From Ganoderma boninense (lineage: Eukaryota > Basidiomycota > Agaricomycetes > Polyporales > Polyporaceae): a stretch of 64,000 bases of DNA. Below, piece by piece: positions 47,365 to 58,879 of the stretch (position 1 is its first letter; every line of letters starts with the position of its first letter). Both the position numbers and the translations under genes were made by a program. Below the pieces are notes generated by a model. It saw nothing but the letters and a program-made list of their open reading frames with translations. It ran no database searches and was not told the origin of the DNA. The stretch covers positions 1,039,967 through 1,103,966 of the forward strand of contig CM035315.1 in the NCBI GenBank assembly GCA_002900995.3, in the 5' to 3' direction.

Positions 47365-48851
47365 ATGTTCCGCCATGGTCCTCTTCTCTGCCTCGCGCTC
47401 GCCTCTGGTGCCCTAGCGCAGACATACAGCGCCACCTACCTCCCATCCAATGCACCCAACCAGACGGAACAGGGCCAAAGCGGCACGAACCAGTGCGGGA
47501 CCGGCAACGACCAAAATTCGACGTGCCAGAACCTCTACGGTGCGTCCCTCGTCTTCTCGTCACCTTCAGTGCTATACTCAACCTCGGAGCAGTCAACGCA
47601 ATCGACGACTGGTGTATTTTCGCACCCCCCTCCCCCGGACCAGACTCGGTCATCGGCAACACTGAGCGCATCGAAGTCGCATGGTGCATTAAGCCAGGCC
47701 ACGGTACACGCTTGATCCCAGACGGTGCCATCACCGGCGCACACTTCGTCCAGACCCCCGACTACGTTCAGGTCACCGGCGTCGGCGACCTGACGAAAAT
47801 CAACATCCCCGAGGGCGATGAAGGTGGCGAGCTCGACCCACACGGCGCGGACGGTAACGGTGAGTAAACCGGCCTATTCGCATTAATGCCGAACTCCGGA
47901 TCCGCCCAACGAGGCGTTGACGTTAAGGGGTGACTTGCCCGTCCCGCCCATCCTGAAGGCGGTCGCTCGACCTTCGAGCTGTGCTATATGCGGCACCTTG
48001 ACATTCATTCATTCACTGCTGACCTCGCGCTCCGATAGGCAACCCGATCGGTGGTCTCGTGTTTACCTCCGCCTTCGGTACGCTCGCGCAGGCGCACGAG
48101 TGGACGGTGCGTCTCTCTCCTTAGCGCGGCATGCTCTGTCCCGAGTCGTCCCAACGCCGACGCCGACTAACGCTCGTGTCTCTGGCCCTACCCAGAACTT
48201 CGTCGCGTTCGACGAGTTCTGCATCCGCGTCTGCAAGGACGGTCCCAACGCGCCCGCGCTCTGCCAGCACATCTACGACGTGATGGGCTGCATGTGGAAC
48301 ATGCCCGGGGACTACTCGAACGGCACGTTCGACTCGTGCCAGGGCGACACCGGCGAGGTACGTGCATGTGCCCCTGCCCCGCCTCTCACCTTATCGCGGA
48401 AAAGCGCTACGAGAGCTAAGTATATGTGCGCAGCCGATGGGTGTCTACGGCACCTCGACCTGGTTCCAGGGCGTGAACCCGACGCCGTCCGCGCACCCCG
48501 CGCCACCGACGTCCTCCTGCGTCCCCACCAGCACCATCGGGAACGGCCTCGCCGCGTCCGTGACGAGCTCCGGCGCGTCTGCCACGGGAAGCGCGGGCTC
48601 CAACTCCGGATCTGCGGTACGTGCGCCATCGCCGGATCTACAAGGTCCGCAAATGGAATACCAGGTCACTCTGCTCACGCGCAGCATTTTGCTTTTGCTT
48701 TGTTTAGACTGGCTCTGGCTCGCGTTCCGCGTCGGCGACGTCGACGGGCGGCGCTGGGAACGGCGCGGTGCCCCTCCTTGGCCGGGGTATTACGGTCGAG
48801 TTGGTGGTCGCTGGCGCGGCGGTCCTCGTCGGCGCTGGCCTGGTTGTATAA
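47365..48851 (+). CDS. Secreted GPI-type Ser/Thr-rich protein, paralog 2
   Basis: It has the same exon order and motifs as the gene at 41299: a signal peptide (MFRHGPLLCLALASGALA), QTYSATYLPSNAPNQTEQGQ, CGTGNDQNSTCQN, AIDDWCIFAPPSPGPDSVIG, LIPDGAITGAHFVQTPDYVQ, GNPIGGLVFTS, FCIRVCKDGPNAPALCQHIYD, MWNMPGDYSNG and PMGVYGTSTW. The Ser/Thr tail is shorter, and the hydrophobic end (GRGITVELVVAGAAVLVGAGLVV) stops at TAA 48849-48851, again suggesting a GPI anchor. Introns are shorter than in paralog 1. The two copies flank HEM14, pointing to a local duplication. Function unknown. Confidence 0.85.
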
Positions 48852-49720
48852 AACGATGCTCACGGATGATTCACGTTGACGAATGTCCCTGCAGCTGTTA
48901 ACTTAAGGACTGTGCCCCTGCCGGACGCATGTTCCGCATACGCTCATGCGCACTCACGTTGTCATTTTACGATATCCCTTAGGCATGTTGTTGTTTCTTA
49001 TCGAACTCTCAGGACAATTGACGATCACGACGATAAGTACCGGGACAAATGTTGTGTGTTATATATAGACCATTGGTTCTCATATCGTAATAGAAATACT
49101 TTGTGCCTAGAGGACTCCACTGAAGCGGTTGGATTATGGAGGACGACCACCCCGCAACTCCTTTCCCGTGGATCATTGTGGGGTCGTTCTGAGCGGCTGA
49201 GGTTGAGGTACAGTAGAGTAGACGTAGGTTCATAGGTTGAAGCCCCGGCAAGCTCAGCTGTCATGGGTTAGGGTTACGAATTGAACTAGGAGCAATAGCT
49301 TACGTCAATAAACAAACAAGGTTTTTAACTTCGAACTTGAACAGTTTCTTTCTTGCAATGGTTTGCCTTCGAGTCCTTGTGTTCTTCCTATATTCTGCTG
49401 ACCACCAGTGCTCCCCCCGTTAAAGATGGTGAGCTACGGCCCCGGCGGAAAGATACAGTAGCTGACTTTTAGCGTCCAGCTGGACATGGAGTACTCGTGT
49501 GATCGCTGTAGGCGACGGGAGCAAAATGGAACTACACTTGGATTGGACTCGGAAGCCGCCCTTAGACTCCGATGCTTCTCATGAACCCACACCCATAAGT
49601 ATTTACGCCAATCTTTGCGACACGATACATCTGCGCCTCCTCCATGCCACAGGCAGGCTGTTTGACCTCAACACCCATGTCTTGATATCCTCCTCCCCGC
49701 CTCAGTCTTCACTGGCGATC
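48852..49720. other. Intergenic, nothing recognised
   Basis: AT-rich 3-prime flank of paralog 2 and the upstream region of the next gene. No supported gene. Confidence 0.45.
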
Positions 49721-50866
49721 ATGGCGTCTCACTCCTCGTCTGGATCGGCCGCTACATCCGCATCTGCCCCCTCCGACACCGCGTCCGCCATGGATGGCAA
49801 TGGCTCCGGCGACCCAGGCATGCCAGGCCTCAGCTCCAGCTCGTCCCTGCCGTTCAGCTTCCTCGTCACGTTCGTCGCCATCTTCCTCTTCTTCCTCGGC
49901 TGTGGCCTCGGCTCGCGGCGCGTCACCCGCACCCTCCGCCGCAATCTCGCGCTGGAGGTGACCGGGCTGGGGCCTGGCGACAACGACGGCCGCGGCGCGC
50001 GCATCCCGCGCAAACGGCCGCTCCTCTGGGACGCGTTTCCCCACGCGGCCCCTTCGAGCTCGAGTTCCCCGCTCGGCTTCCGCACGCGCGACGGCCAATG
50101 CCATAGCCATAGCCTCAGGGCCTTCTCGCATCCGTGGGACGTTCTAGCCGTAAGTCCCCCTCCCTCCTCCCTCGCCCCGATCGGCTCCAGTACTTCCCCC
50201 GCGTTCTCGCGCTTCCAGCCGCTCTCTGCGATCTACGTTCGCACCCCTCCGCCCGCAGCAGCAGCAGCTCCCCCACCCCGGGCCCCCGGGCCCGACACCG
50301 CGCGCACGTCCCAACGGCATCTGGGCGCGCGCGGGTTCGCGCCCTCCCGCGGGCTGATGCGCGCGATCCCACGACTGCCCCCGCGTCCCGCCCCCCGCGC
50401 ACCGCTCATCGCTTCTAGCTCGCCGACTGGGGCTGCGAGCGCGGCCCCAATTGCAAGGCGCGCCGCCGCGCCCGAGATGCGCTGGCGCGGACACCGACTC
50501 CCCGACTGGATCGCGCGGCCGCTCATGCCCGACTCGCTCGACCGGCCCCTGGCGGGGCTTGGGTTCGATCCGGACGCGCGCGCCGAGTGCGCGTTGCCGG
50601 ACGAGGCGGCAGAGGGCGAGAGGGAGGTGCAGGCGCTGCAGGTCGTGTTCCTCGTCTCCCTGCCCTCGCCGGAGCGCGCACGGGCGGCGAGGGTGCGGGC
50701 CAAGGCGCTGGAGGCGGACAGGCGCGAGAGCCGGGGCAGCGAGAGCGGGAGCAGCGAGAAGTTTGATGTGGAGGTTGAGGCGGGTGCGGGGACGACGATC
50801 GGGGAGTACTTGCTCGGGACTGCGAGGGTGCCGTGGGAGGCTGGCGAGATTGGTGGGTGTAGGTGA
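49721..50866 (+). CDS. Single-pass membrane protein, unknown function
   Basis: Not recognised. The chosen ATG at 49721 (MASHSSSGSAAT) follows a pyrimidine-rich leader; the frame is open further upstream, so an earlier Met at 49526 is possible. A Ser/Ala-rich extracytoplasmic-looking N-tail (about 45 residues) precedes one hydrophobic helix (FSFLVTFVAIFLFFLGCGLG), then a basic stop-transfer (SRRVTRTLRRN). A probable in-frame 69-nt intron lies at 50150-50218 (GTAAGT to CCAG). The C-terminal half is Arg/Pro/Ala-rich, with RPLMPDSLDRPLAGLGFDP and a final segment LQVVFLVSLPSPERA then YLLGTARVPW that looks conserved and could be a short regulatory tail. Third positions are extremely GC-rich. Confidence 0.65.
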   Translation: MASHSSSGSAATSASAPSDTASAMDGNGSGDPGMPGLSSSSSLPFSFLVTFVAIFLFFLGCGLGSRRVTRTLRRNLALEVTGLGPGDNDGRGARIPRKRPLLWDAFPHAAPSSSSSPLGFRTRDGQCHSHSLRAFSHPWDVLAVSPPPSSLAPIGSSTSPAFSRFQPLSAIYVRTPPPAAAAAPPPRAPGPDTARTSQRHLGARGFAPSRGLMRAIPRLPPRPAPRAPLIASSSPTGAASAAPIARRAAAPEMRWRGHRLPDWIARPLMPDSLDRPLAGLGFDPDARAECALPDEAAEGEREVQALQVVFLVSLPSPERARAARVRAKALEADRRESRGSESGSSEKFDVEVEAGAGTTIGEYLLGTARVPWEAGEIGGCR

Positions 50867-51417
50867 CCGTTTTCAAGGATGTATTGTGTAGGTCGAGACT
50901 CGATTGTATTCCTTGTATTACCACGGCACTGTGCTGTCTGTATGTACACTGCGCAGGAAATGTATACTCCTCTACGAAAGCACACGAACGTTTGAGGAAG
51001 CTCGTATGTTGCGAACTGCAAATCAAGCGCAGAATGACTATCCGCAGGTTCAATGTGGTTCAATGTTGCTGGGTTTATCAAATATGTTGTCCGACCTTTA
51101 CAGTCCGTTATGTCCCATGCCAGCTGAGATGCTGGTGTCGACATACTTCCTGTCGAGAGAAAACAATGCCTTCCGGGATATCGTTCCATCGTCTCGAACG
51201 CTCTTTTCCTTGCCAGATTCGGCATCCCAGACATGTCCCAGACACTCGCAAAGCCGTTGCATGAAGCTGACAACGCAGAATTTCCATCTGGCATCCGGGG
51301 CGTCCAGCAAGGGCCGCATTAGCAAAACCATACCTCACCTTATGCAACTTATGGCATCATCTTGAACTTATGAGTGTAAGTAGCCTCGCGGACGTACCTT
51401 CATTTATAAAAGATAAA
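50867..51417. other. Intergenic, nothing recognised
   Basis: The 3-prime flank. Short frames without motifs. Confidence 0.4.
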
Positions 51418-51843
51418 CTAAGCTTCCAGCTCATTGAAGCGGACCGTTCCAAACATGTAGGACACCGCCAAAACGGAGTGAAAACCACGCTCATCCTCAC
51501 CCAATAGCTGGCTGGCTCCAAGCCGAAGATTGTTGTTGTTGTACTCATCCGGATGCCCAAATAACAGTGACTCGGTGGAGTCCCATGTCAGCATTTCATG
51601 TGGCGGGGGATATACCCAGGATGGAGACCCGATAACAGCGAGGATGAGGGAAGTAATCTGCAATGAGAATAAGCCATATTCAAAGGGAATGAAAAAGACG
51701 AAGTCAGCTTGCAAGAGAAAGACTACCCATAAAGAGCATAGAAAGACAGAGGGAAAGAAGTTGCACTTGCAGGATTTCGCGCCATCAAGGGGAGATGCGC
51801 ATGTACATTTATCTTTCAACTGAAGACGGTCGTCTGTCTTCAC
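51418..51843 (-). CDS. Possible terminal exon of an unrecognised gene
   Basis: A minus-strand frame ends at 51418. A good acceptor (TTGCAG) lies near 51660, after which the peptide ITSLILAVIGSPSWVYPPPH, ESLLFGHPDEYNNNNLRLGAS and FHSVLAVSYMFGTVRFNELEA has coding-like composition. Upstream exons are not clear. It could be the end of the gene starting at 53239 or a separate small gene. Confidence 0.3.
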   Translation of the reverse strand: MKTDDRLQLKDKCTCASPLDGAKSCKCNFFPSVFLCSLWVVFLLQADFVFFIPFEYGLFSLQITSLILAVIGSPSWVYPPPHEMLTWDSTESLLFGHPDEYNNNNLRLGASQLLGEDERGFHSVLAVSYMFGTVRFNELEA

Positions 51844-51989
51844 ATGAGGTCGTCATGAGGTCTATGTGTCCCACGCATCCTGGCTGGCAGCATGGCTTTG
51901 TTGATTTTCGCTATCATCGAATAGGGAAGAGCTTGTCAAATAGATAAATCCGCCAAACAGCCCCTTGAAAGACGATTGGAGCGCATGTG

Positions 51990-53239
51990 TTACAGACGAC
52001 CAACATCCCATCTGGATCGTATCGCCAAACATTCAGCCGACACCTGTTGTAAGGATTCCTCCCGCAATGACGAGCCATCTGAGCCGATTACGGACAAGCA
52101 AGAAGCGTAAGCGATGTAAGGGTTGAGCGTGAGCTTCCGCCACTCGCGCCAGACCGTCGTAGACGGGCTGCCCTGGACGTTCTGGACAGGCGCCATCGCC
52201 TCTGGTCGGAAGACGAGGACGTCGAAATTAGGGAGCTCCATCTACCGGTTCCGGAGGTGAGATGCCATAGGCGTCAGCAAAAAAAAATAGCAGTAGCGCG
52301 AGCCATTCGAGAAGACGACGCACCGGCTTGAAGTGAATCTCGGGATTCTTCGTATTCCCGGTGAGCCCATCGTCCACGAGAGTTTCCGCAGGGACTGCGA
52401 GCCCCGCCTCCGACTCGGGAGCCGTTTTGCACAAGGTTTCTGCGAGGTCCTTCCTCAGCTGCGGACACAAGGGAGCACGGTAGTATTAGCCCAGCGGGGC
52501 GCGGCAGTGGGGGAATCGCATCGCACCTCTTCGACTGTGATATCGCTCATCGTTACGTCTCCATCCTCATCCTTCAAACGGCTCTGACGCAGACCCGTTG
52601 CGCGCGGACACTGCGCTGGCCATCTGGCCTCGGAACGTTGCGCTTGGGACCCAGCGCCACGCACCGTCCTCGTATGCTCTCCCGTGGGGTCCGCACACTG
52701 GCCATGGCCAGAGGGCCGAGGTCAGCGTCGAGGAAGAACCGTCCTTAGATGTAGAAGAACACGCACGCGTCATCAAATTCGTCCAGTCGTCGCGCTCGTA
52801 CGTGGGAGCCAGGAGGCCCAGCGACTTGAGCCACGCGATCGGCTGCCAGTGCGAGACCCGCACGCGTCCGCGAACACACGCGATGTCAGCATTCTCGCTT
52901 TCCTTCACCCCGCCACGCGAGCGCAGACTCAGTACTCACGTCACGGTCCTGCGTCTCGTCCTGGCCGGGGCCGTGCTGCAGCACGGCGCGCACGACCGCG
53001 AGGTCGTCCTTGCGGCCGCAGAGGAGGCACGCCCAGCCGTGGCGGCGGATGGTCTCGACGACGATGCGGCGCGGGAGGTACTCCGCGGGCGGGTTCTTCT
53101 CGTCGACGTGCTGCTCCGCGGCGGGCTCCTCGTAGAGCGCGAAGTACGACGTGTCGCTCGCCGTGCTGAGCGCGCTGGGCGGCCGCGTCGGCGGGGCGAA
53201 GTTCGGGTCGATCGCGTCTATGTCGAGCGAGCTGAGCAT
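51990..53239 (-). CDS. Uncharacterised multi-exon gene
   Basis: Not recognised. The likely start at 53239 gives MLSSLDIDAIDPNFAPPTRPP, followed by RRIVVETIRRHGWACLLCGRKDDLAVVRAVLQHG with a CLLC pair. A donor (GTGAGT) sits near 52938. The next exon carries VSHWQPIAWLKSLGLLAPTYERDDW, then DEDGDVTMSDITVEE, LRKDLAETLCK, NPEIHFKPVRRLLEWLALLLFFF and finally LPNFDVLVFRPEAMAP and WREWRKLTLNPYIAYAS. Exact joins between 52200 and 52800 are uncertain and need at least two introns or a frame change. The CxxC beside a His-rich stretch might be part of a zinc-binding or HNH-like fold, but the pattern is too short to claim it. Confidence 0.5.
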
Positions 53240-54432
53240 GTTGGTGTCGGAAGGGCGGGCGGTGTTCGACGTGCGACGTTCGTTCGATTGAGAGAAGCTG
53301 CGAGGGGTGGTGTCAGGATGTGTGTGCACTGCGATGGCACTTGGAAGATCGATAGGAGGGTGTTAACGCTTGAGCCTAGCCTGAGAGGGGCTCTGAAAGG
53401 GGAAGCGGGGGAACAAGAGGGAGACACTCGGATGGCAGCCTCGACGACGACGTCAAACACATTTCGCAGCACGCGAGTGACGGTCTGCGCGGTGCTGCAG
53501 CAATGCCGGCCCATATGGCAATCTTTATGTCATCGCTCGAATCGCCGCGGAATGTGATGCACAGAGCTCACCACGCCTTGCGCTTGCAGCCGCATGCCAG
53601 GACTTCTAGTCTAGTAGAACTTTTCGCATATCGGTAAATGAACGTGGGCTGTGCTCACCTATGTAGTGCTCGGTCGTCAACATCCGACGGGAAGAAGCGA
53701 CTCGCTCCGGTGCGAATGTAGCAAGGTAAAAGTAAAGTTTGCGGGCGGTCCGGTGGTAGGTGTTCCCGCTGCGCAGCGGCAGTTTGACCCTATCTGAGCA
53801 AGTACCCCAGTCTTCAATCGCGGTTAGAGTGGGGCGTCTCAGGCAGAAAGCAGACAAGCACTCACGCTACTTATGCAGTCGGTCGCGGACATTCGATGGA
53901 ACCACGAATATTTCTTCACTCCGACTTTCCGCGAAACCCGCCGCCACAGTTCTCAAGCTGGACTGATCAAAGCTCGATACCCCTAAATTGTGATCTACAA
54001 GATTCTCAGATCGTCCTGGCCTTGCAAAGGCGGAAGTTCCCGAGCGTATCTTCTACGTTCCGAGACTCCTCGAGGCCTCGACGTTCGATTAATGTACCCT
54101 TCAAGGAGAACAAGACGAGAGCGGATGTCTTATGAGTGGATTGTAGACGTGGCCGTCTAATTTACCGCTCTCGCGATCGGTGTGGGACGCGTATGGCTAC
54201 AGCCCGAAGCTTCTACGAACTGGAGATGGAGACTGAATTCGTGAGCGTTATTAGCCTCCAGTCTCGAGACGGCGACTAAATACGCACTTCCTGGAGCTTC
54301 CCCGGAGAGGTTGTGCCACAACATCAACTCCAGCAGAACTTTCCCAACCCTGTGAACGGAAAGGGGCAAGCAGTGAAAGGTGGAAGCAATAAAGATATAT
54401 ATATTCCATCTCAACATCCGTGCGACAGCCGT
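53240..54432. other. Intergenic, nothing recognised
   Basis: No supported gene between the uncharacterised gene and the p24 gene. Confidence 0.4.
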
Positions 54433-55374
54433 TCAGTCAATGAGGTACTTGCGCTTGAAGAACGCGCGTAGGTGGAAAATCTCCCAAATACCCAAGCTCA
54501 GGAGAGCCGCAATCATGAACCAGGCAAAGTTCTGCACACGCCCGTTTGTCGACTCTGCAACAAGGGAGGTACATTAGTCAGAAAGTCATAGGGCATGAAG
54601 GCAACCGCGGACAGGGATGGGTGTGATGTAGAGGACACAAGATTGTATTCAATGAGAGAGGCTGGGAAGACAGCAGAGGAAAGGGCTGGTGACACGCACC
54701 GTTCGTGTCGGAGAAACGTTCTTCGCGCACCCGAAGATACTCCATCTCGTCTACAATTTCCTTGATTATGCCTTCGATCTTTCTCATCTCAGTCTCCAGC
54801 CCAGAAAGAGACTCCTGGTTTGCAATAGCACTAGAGGTGTTCCAGAAGTCAGGTGGGCACAAGACACACACATGATGGAAACGTACTTGTAGTCGACAGC
54901 ATCCGCGCCGATGTCAATGTCTAGGTCAATAACTCGCGAACGCCCCTTGGCGTCGCCGACGTCTATGCGCAAACCAACGTCAGCGAATCCCATGAGTTGC
55001 TAGAGCACCCTGAGACCCTCCTACTCACCACCATCAAGGTAATTCCTGAAGCAAACACCAATATCCTCCTCCGCGTGCGCTGTGATGGCGAACCGCTTTT
55101 CCCCGTTAATGTCTCTCTTGCTCAGGTAGACATTCTTGTGCTCGCTCGAGTCAATGACCTCAATGTCGATTCGCTGACCCTCTCCTGCGCCGACGTTGGC
55201 GGTGATGATAACGAGCGCACCCGGGTGAGCCGCATTCCATATGCACTTCGCTGGGGGGTACCGGCTCGCAGGAATGTTGAACTTGATGGCAAAGGCGGGT
55301 TGGGAGAGGCAGATGAGCAGGGCGACGAGGAGCAAGGGGATAGCGCGCAGGCCGATGTGCGCTGTGAGGGCCAT
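54433..55374 (-). CDS. ERV25: p24-family cargo receptor (Erv25-like)
   Basis: The start at 55374 gives a signal peptide (MALTAHIGLRAIPLLLVALL, cleaved near AFA). The GOLD domain follows: IKFNIPASRYPPAKCIWN, TLVI-type LVIITANVGAGEGQRIDIEVIDS, NVYLSKRDINGEKRFAITAH and IGVCFRNYLDG, with the two family cysteines (CIW, GVCF). Then come VDYKAIANQESLSGLETEM, a coiled coil (IEGIIKEIVDEMEYLRVREERF), one membrane helix (AWFMIAALLSLGIWEIFHL) and a cytosolic tail RAFFKRKYLID with the FF and basic COP-binding signals. Four exons splice canonically. The protein cycles between ER and Golgi and helps package cargo into COPII vesicles. Length and order fit the family; Erv25 (delta) assignment rests on the tail and the FRNYL motif. 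Confidence 0.9.
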
Positions 55375-56166
55375 TACAGAAGGCTAATATGATGGAAGAT
55401 GGCCAGTATGTGGTGGGTGGGCAGGTCAAAGTGTCGTGAAGAGGAGTCGTGGGGTGTCGTCGCCGCCGCCGTCGACGTGGAAGGAAGGTGATGAGGGCAG
55501 AGCAGTCCGGTGCGGGCGCTTAGCGGTTCGCTGGCAGTCGCGTGGCGCTGGCGGCGGCGACGTGGTTCGCGCCGCGCGGTCCTCAGCCGTTTAACCACCT
55601 CGCACCCTCCAGTTCTACGTTCACTGCGACTCTAGGGCAGCGCCGATGGGCATTCATATATCTTCTTAGATGCTTCATGGAACGACCTCAGCATCAAACA
55701 GCATGAGCCCGATTCTGGCCCAGAGGACGGTAAATGTGGGTCATGTGCCGACAGCATTACCAGCTTCTCGCTTGACCTACTAATGGACATACCCCCTTGC
55801 TTGACAGACTCAGTTGACTACGGGCACGTTTTGATCCTCAGTATGTCCGATTTGGGGCTATTTTGGGTCTATATATGCGCGTATGTACTATCTGGAGACA
55901 GCGGGGGTCAATCCTCCTGTTACCCATGCTTGTCGTCCTCCCTGGATCCGCCACGATACGGGTAACATGATCGCGATTCGTGTGGTAAGTAGCGGACTAT
56001 ATAGATTCCGAAGGTCCAACATCGCGCACCACCTTCAAACTATCCATTGCATTGGGCCTACCGCAGCAGCATGAGGGTATTATGTAGCTGCCACACTCTG
56101 TTGCAGTACTACATAGGCTCTTGCTAGAGGTCCCTCTCCACCACCTCAACTCCAACTGTCTCATCC
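55375..56166. other. Intergenic, divergent promoters
   Basis: Between the p24 gene (minus) and the SET gene (plus). No supported gene. Confidence 0.45.
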
Positions 56167-57249
56167 ATGACTGACTGTACGTCTACTCTCCATGATATTC
56201 CACAGATGATTAACTCACCATCCAATAGTACCCTTCGCCGTACAAGACGTTCCGGGAAAGGGGAAGGGTGTCGTCGCCACGCGAGCCATCTCCCAGGGAG
56301 AACTCGTCCTCGCCGAGGCCCCTCTCTTCATGCAGACCCGATCCCGCTCGAACGAGACGGTCCTAGTTGCCTTCGCCAAACTTTCGGACGCCGACCAGCG
56401 CCAGTACTTCTCCCTCGCGAACGCCCGTGAAGGCATGCTTCCCCCTCCCCTCGGCATCTTCGAGACGAACGCGCTCCCTTGCGGCGACAACGACGCCAGC
56501 CGGGGCGCGGCCGCCGACACTGCGGCATCTTCCTTCTCGCGTCGCGCTTCAACTCGTCCTGCCAAGCGAACGTGAACAACTATTGGAACGAGAGCAGCCA
56601 GAAGATCACGCTCTGGGCGACGAGCCCTATCGCGTTGGGGGAGGAGCTGTGCATATGCTACGGGGACGAGCTAGCGTCCCGCGAGGCCCGTCGGCAGAAG
56701 CTGCAGTCCGCGTTCCGCTTTGTGTGCAACTGCGTCGCGTGTTCGCGGGAGGGGGCGGAGCTGAGGGCGAGCGACAAGCGTCGTGTCGACGTTGCTCGTC
56801 TCTACGAAGAGATCGGGGCCTGCGGGAACAAACCCGCCGTGGGCGTTCGCAAGGTACGCGGTCGCCGTGCTCGTGCAAGTCTCTGACCGCAACCTGAAGC
56901 TGAGCGCGCCGCGCTAGGTGAAGGATGCGCTGCGCCTCCTGGCAGAGGAGGGCTTGCTCCACCATCGCGGGGCGCCGTTCTACTACGATGCTTTCCAGTT
57001 CTGCGTCAGTGCGTATCATCACTCCTGCTCACGATCTACGCCACCTTTGATCACCTCCTGGATCGAACAGGCGTCGCCGATGTCAAACATGCGAAGACGT
57101 GGATCAAGAAAGCCTGGGAGGCGTTCTGCGTGTGCAGAGGCCCCGAGAGTGGTGATGCACTGAAGATGGCCGCGTACATGGAAGACGTACGTAAACACCC
57201 TTCATTCGACCTGCTGCCAAGGAAGACGTTGTCCGGTCCGGAGGCCTGA
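56167..57249 (+). CDS. SET-domain protein (SMYD-like), two one-base shifts
   Basis: ATG at 56167 begins a 10-nt exon; the intron at 56177-56228 joins it in frame to PFAVQDVPGKGKGVVATRAISQGELVLAEAPLF, the start of a SET domain. GIFETNALPCG, then FNSSCQANVNNYW (the N-S-x-C-x-x-N substrate/AdoMet motif) and ISP-type SPIALGEELCICYGDEL follow, with post-SET cysteines FVCNCVACSREG. The C-terminal helices end at TGA 57247-57249. Such proteins are presumed protein-lysine methyltransferases. Two one-base losses, in a G run near 56524 and a C run near 57034, break the frame as given. Both are in homopolymers, so consensus error is as likely as gene death. A paralog is at 63200. Confidence 0.75.
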
Positions 57250-57475
57250 GATGAAATATGGTCCGACTTTAACCTCCTTGCGACAAGATGCAGTGTATCG
57301 GAGGTTCTTTGGTCCCTTTCCCCTGATTTTTGTTTGGAAATTCTGAGACAGACGCAAAACACGCGGACTGTGATTCCACGAGCGTAATGCACACGCATTT
57401 GATTCCAGACTGTCGATGCCTCAGCCTTCAATCCACCCTGCTCCATCAAAGTCACATCCCACCAGCATTGAGTCT

Positions 57476-58879
57476 TCAAGCACTTGGAACAGCAGTCGGA
57501 ACCATGGACGGCTGGTTGGCCGTGTTCCAGGTAGCGGTCGTCGGCCACGGGGTCGCCGCGACGGTGGGGGAGGTAGTCGCGAAAGGCGATGGTCCGGGAA
57601 CTAATCATAATCAACTTAGCTGAGATCAATAGGAGCGAATATACAGGTACGTACTGTCGTACGTATTGAGTTGCTGGTAGATGTTGATGAGGATGCCCTA
57701 AGGAGAAATTTCAACAAAGGATTACGATTAAATTGAGACGGGTAGTAGGGCAAGACTCACTGGGTCCTCCGCGCTGTACGCGCCTGGGAAGCTGACTGTG
57801 GCAGGTGAGGCGGAGCCGGAACCGCCAACCTCGAGGGCAAGTCAATAGGGATGTCTCGCATCCAGTAAGCATTCGGGAGCTTACGTTGACCTGGTAACAG
57901 GACATGTAGAACCTGACCCCAAATGTGAGCATTGTTCTGGTTGAATTATGGTATGGAATTGGCTTACTGAGCTCCACCGACGCTGCTGGCAACGTGCAGG
58001 GCTACATTACTAGGCGTGAGCTCCGTTTGCCTCCATGTGGATGAGAAGACTACTTGCCAATGACCTCGGCGCGGATGAGGTAATTTCCAGGCTCGATATT
58101 TGAAGGGACCGTGAAGGTGTAATGTCCACAGTTATCCTATGGCAGGGTGGCTCGTAATTGATTGCGCATTTCTCTAATCTCGAGCACACGTACATTCAAA
58201 ACCTCTAAAACAGGATGTTTATTTAGTCTTGACTACCACAATAGGAGGCCATCGGGTCAACGTACCGGTACCCCAGTAGTCGGGGTTGCTCGACGGAAGA
58301 CCTATCTCAGACACCTTGAACCACGCTGCACTGGACCCGACTGCAGTCGTGGCGTCCTCGACCTTGGCCATGTAGACCTATAGACCGCGGTGTTTCAGCC
58401 TCCGCATTAACAAACTGTCCTATAAATTAGGGAAAGCTTACCAGAACCGGGCCGTAGTGATCTCCGCCGATAGCCTCGTTCGCGCACGAGCGGTCGTTCG
58501 GCTGCTGGTGCATCTCGACGGTGACCTGGTCCCCCGCTGCAGATCCAGGGCGTCAGTAAGCAGAGTCGCATTCACCATAATGTACCAAGGGTGATGCTGA
58601 CGCATGACCTGGCAGATCCCCTGGCTGCTGGTCGGGTTGACGTTGCAGGCAATGTCCTGTCGGCATATGTTCAAGTTGACCGTCATTCGGGGGACCGTGT
58701 CACTTGGGACGGGACAGGGAACGCACCGTGCTCGTTACGCTGGTGACTGGGGAGTTGCTCAGAGGGAGACGGACACAGGAGTTGCCTTGGTCGACGCCGT
58801 TGATCCACAGCTCCTGGAAGGTTGCGTGGGCGGCCACCGTGGCAGCAAGGGTCGCGACGACGGCAAGCTTCTTGAACAT
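57476..58879 (-). CDS. AA9 lytic polysaccharide monooxygenase
   Basis: The start at 58879 encodes a signal peptide (MFKKLAVVATLAATVAA), leaving HATFQELWING, so the mature N-terminus is the histidine that forms the copper brace. NSCVRLPLSNSPVT and IACNVNPTSSQG follow, then GDQVTVEMHQQPNDRSC, GGDHYGPVLVYMAKV with the second copper His, GHYTFTVPSNIEPGNYLIRAEVIALH, FYMSCYQVNV with the axial-site Tyr region, and FPGAYSAEDPGILINIYQ. Splicing the last intron at GATTAG gives YDIPGPSPFATTSPTVAATPWP and a stop at 57476. At least eight short introns are in frame. The secreted enzyme cleaves cellulose or related glucans oxidatively with O2/H2O2 and an electron donor. No CBM1 is attached; the tail is a short Ser/Thr/Pro extension. 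Confidence 0.92.
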
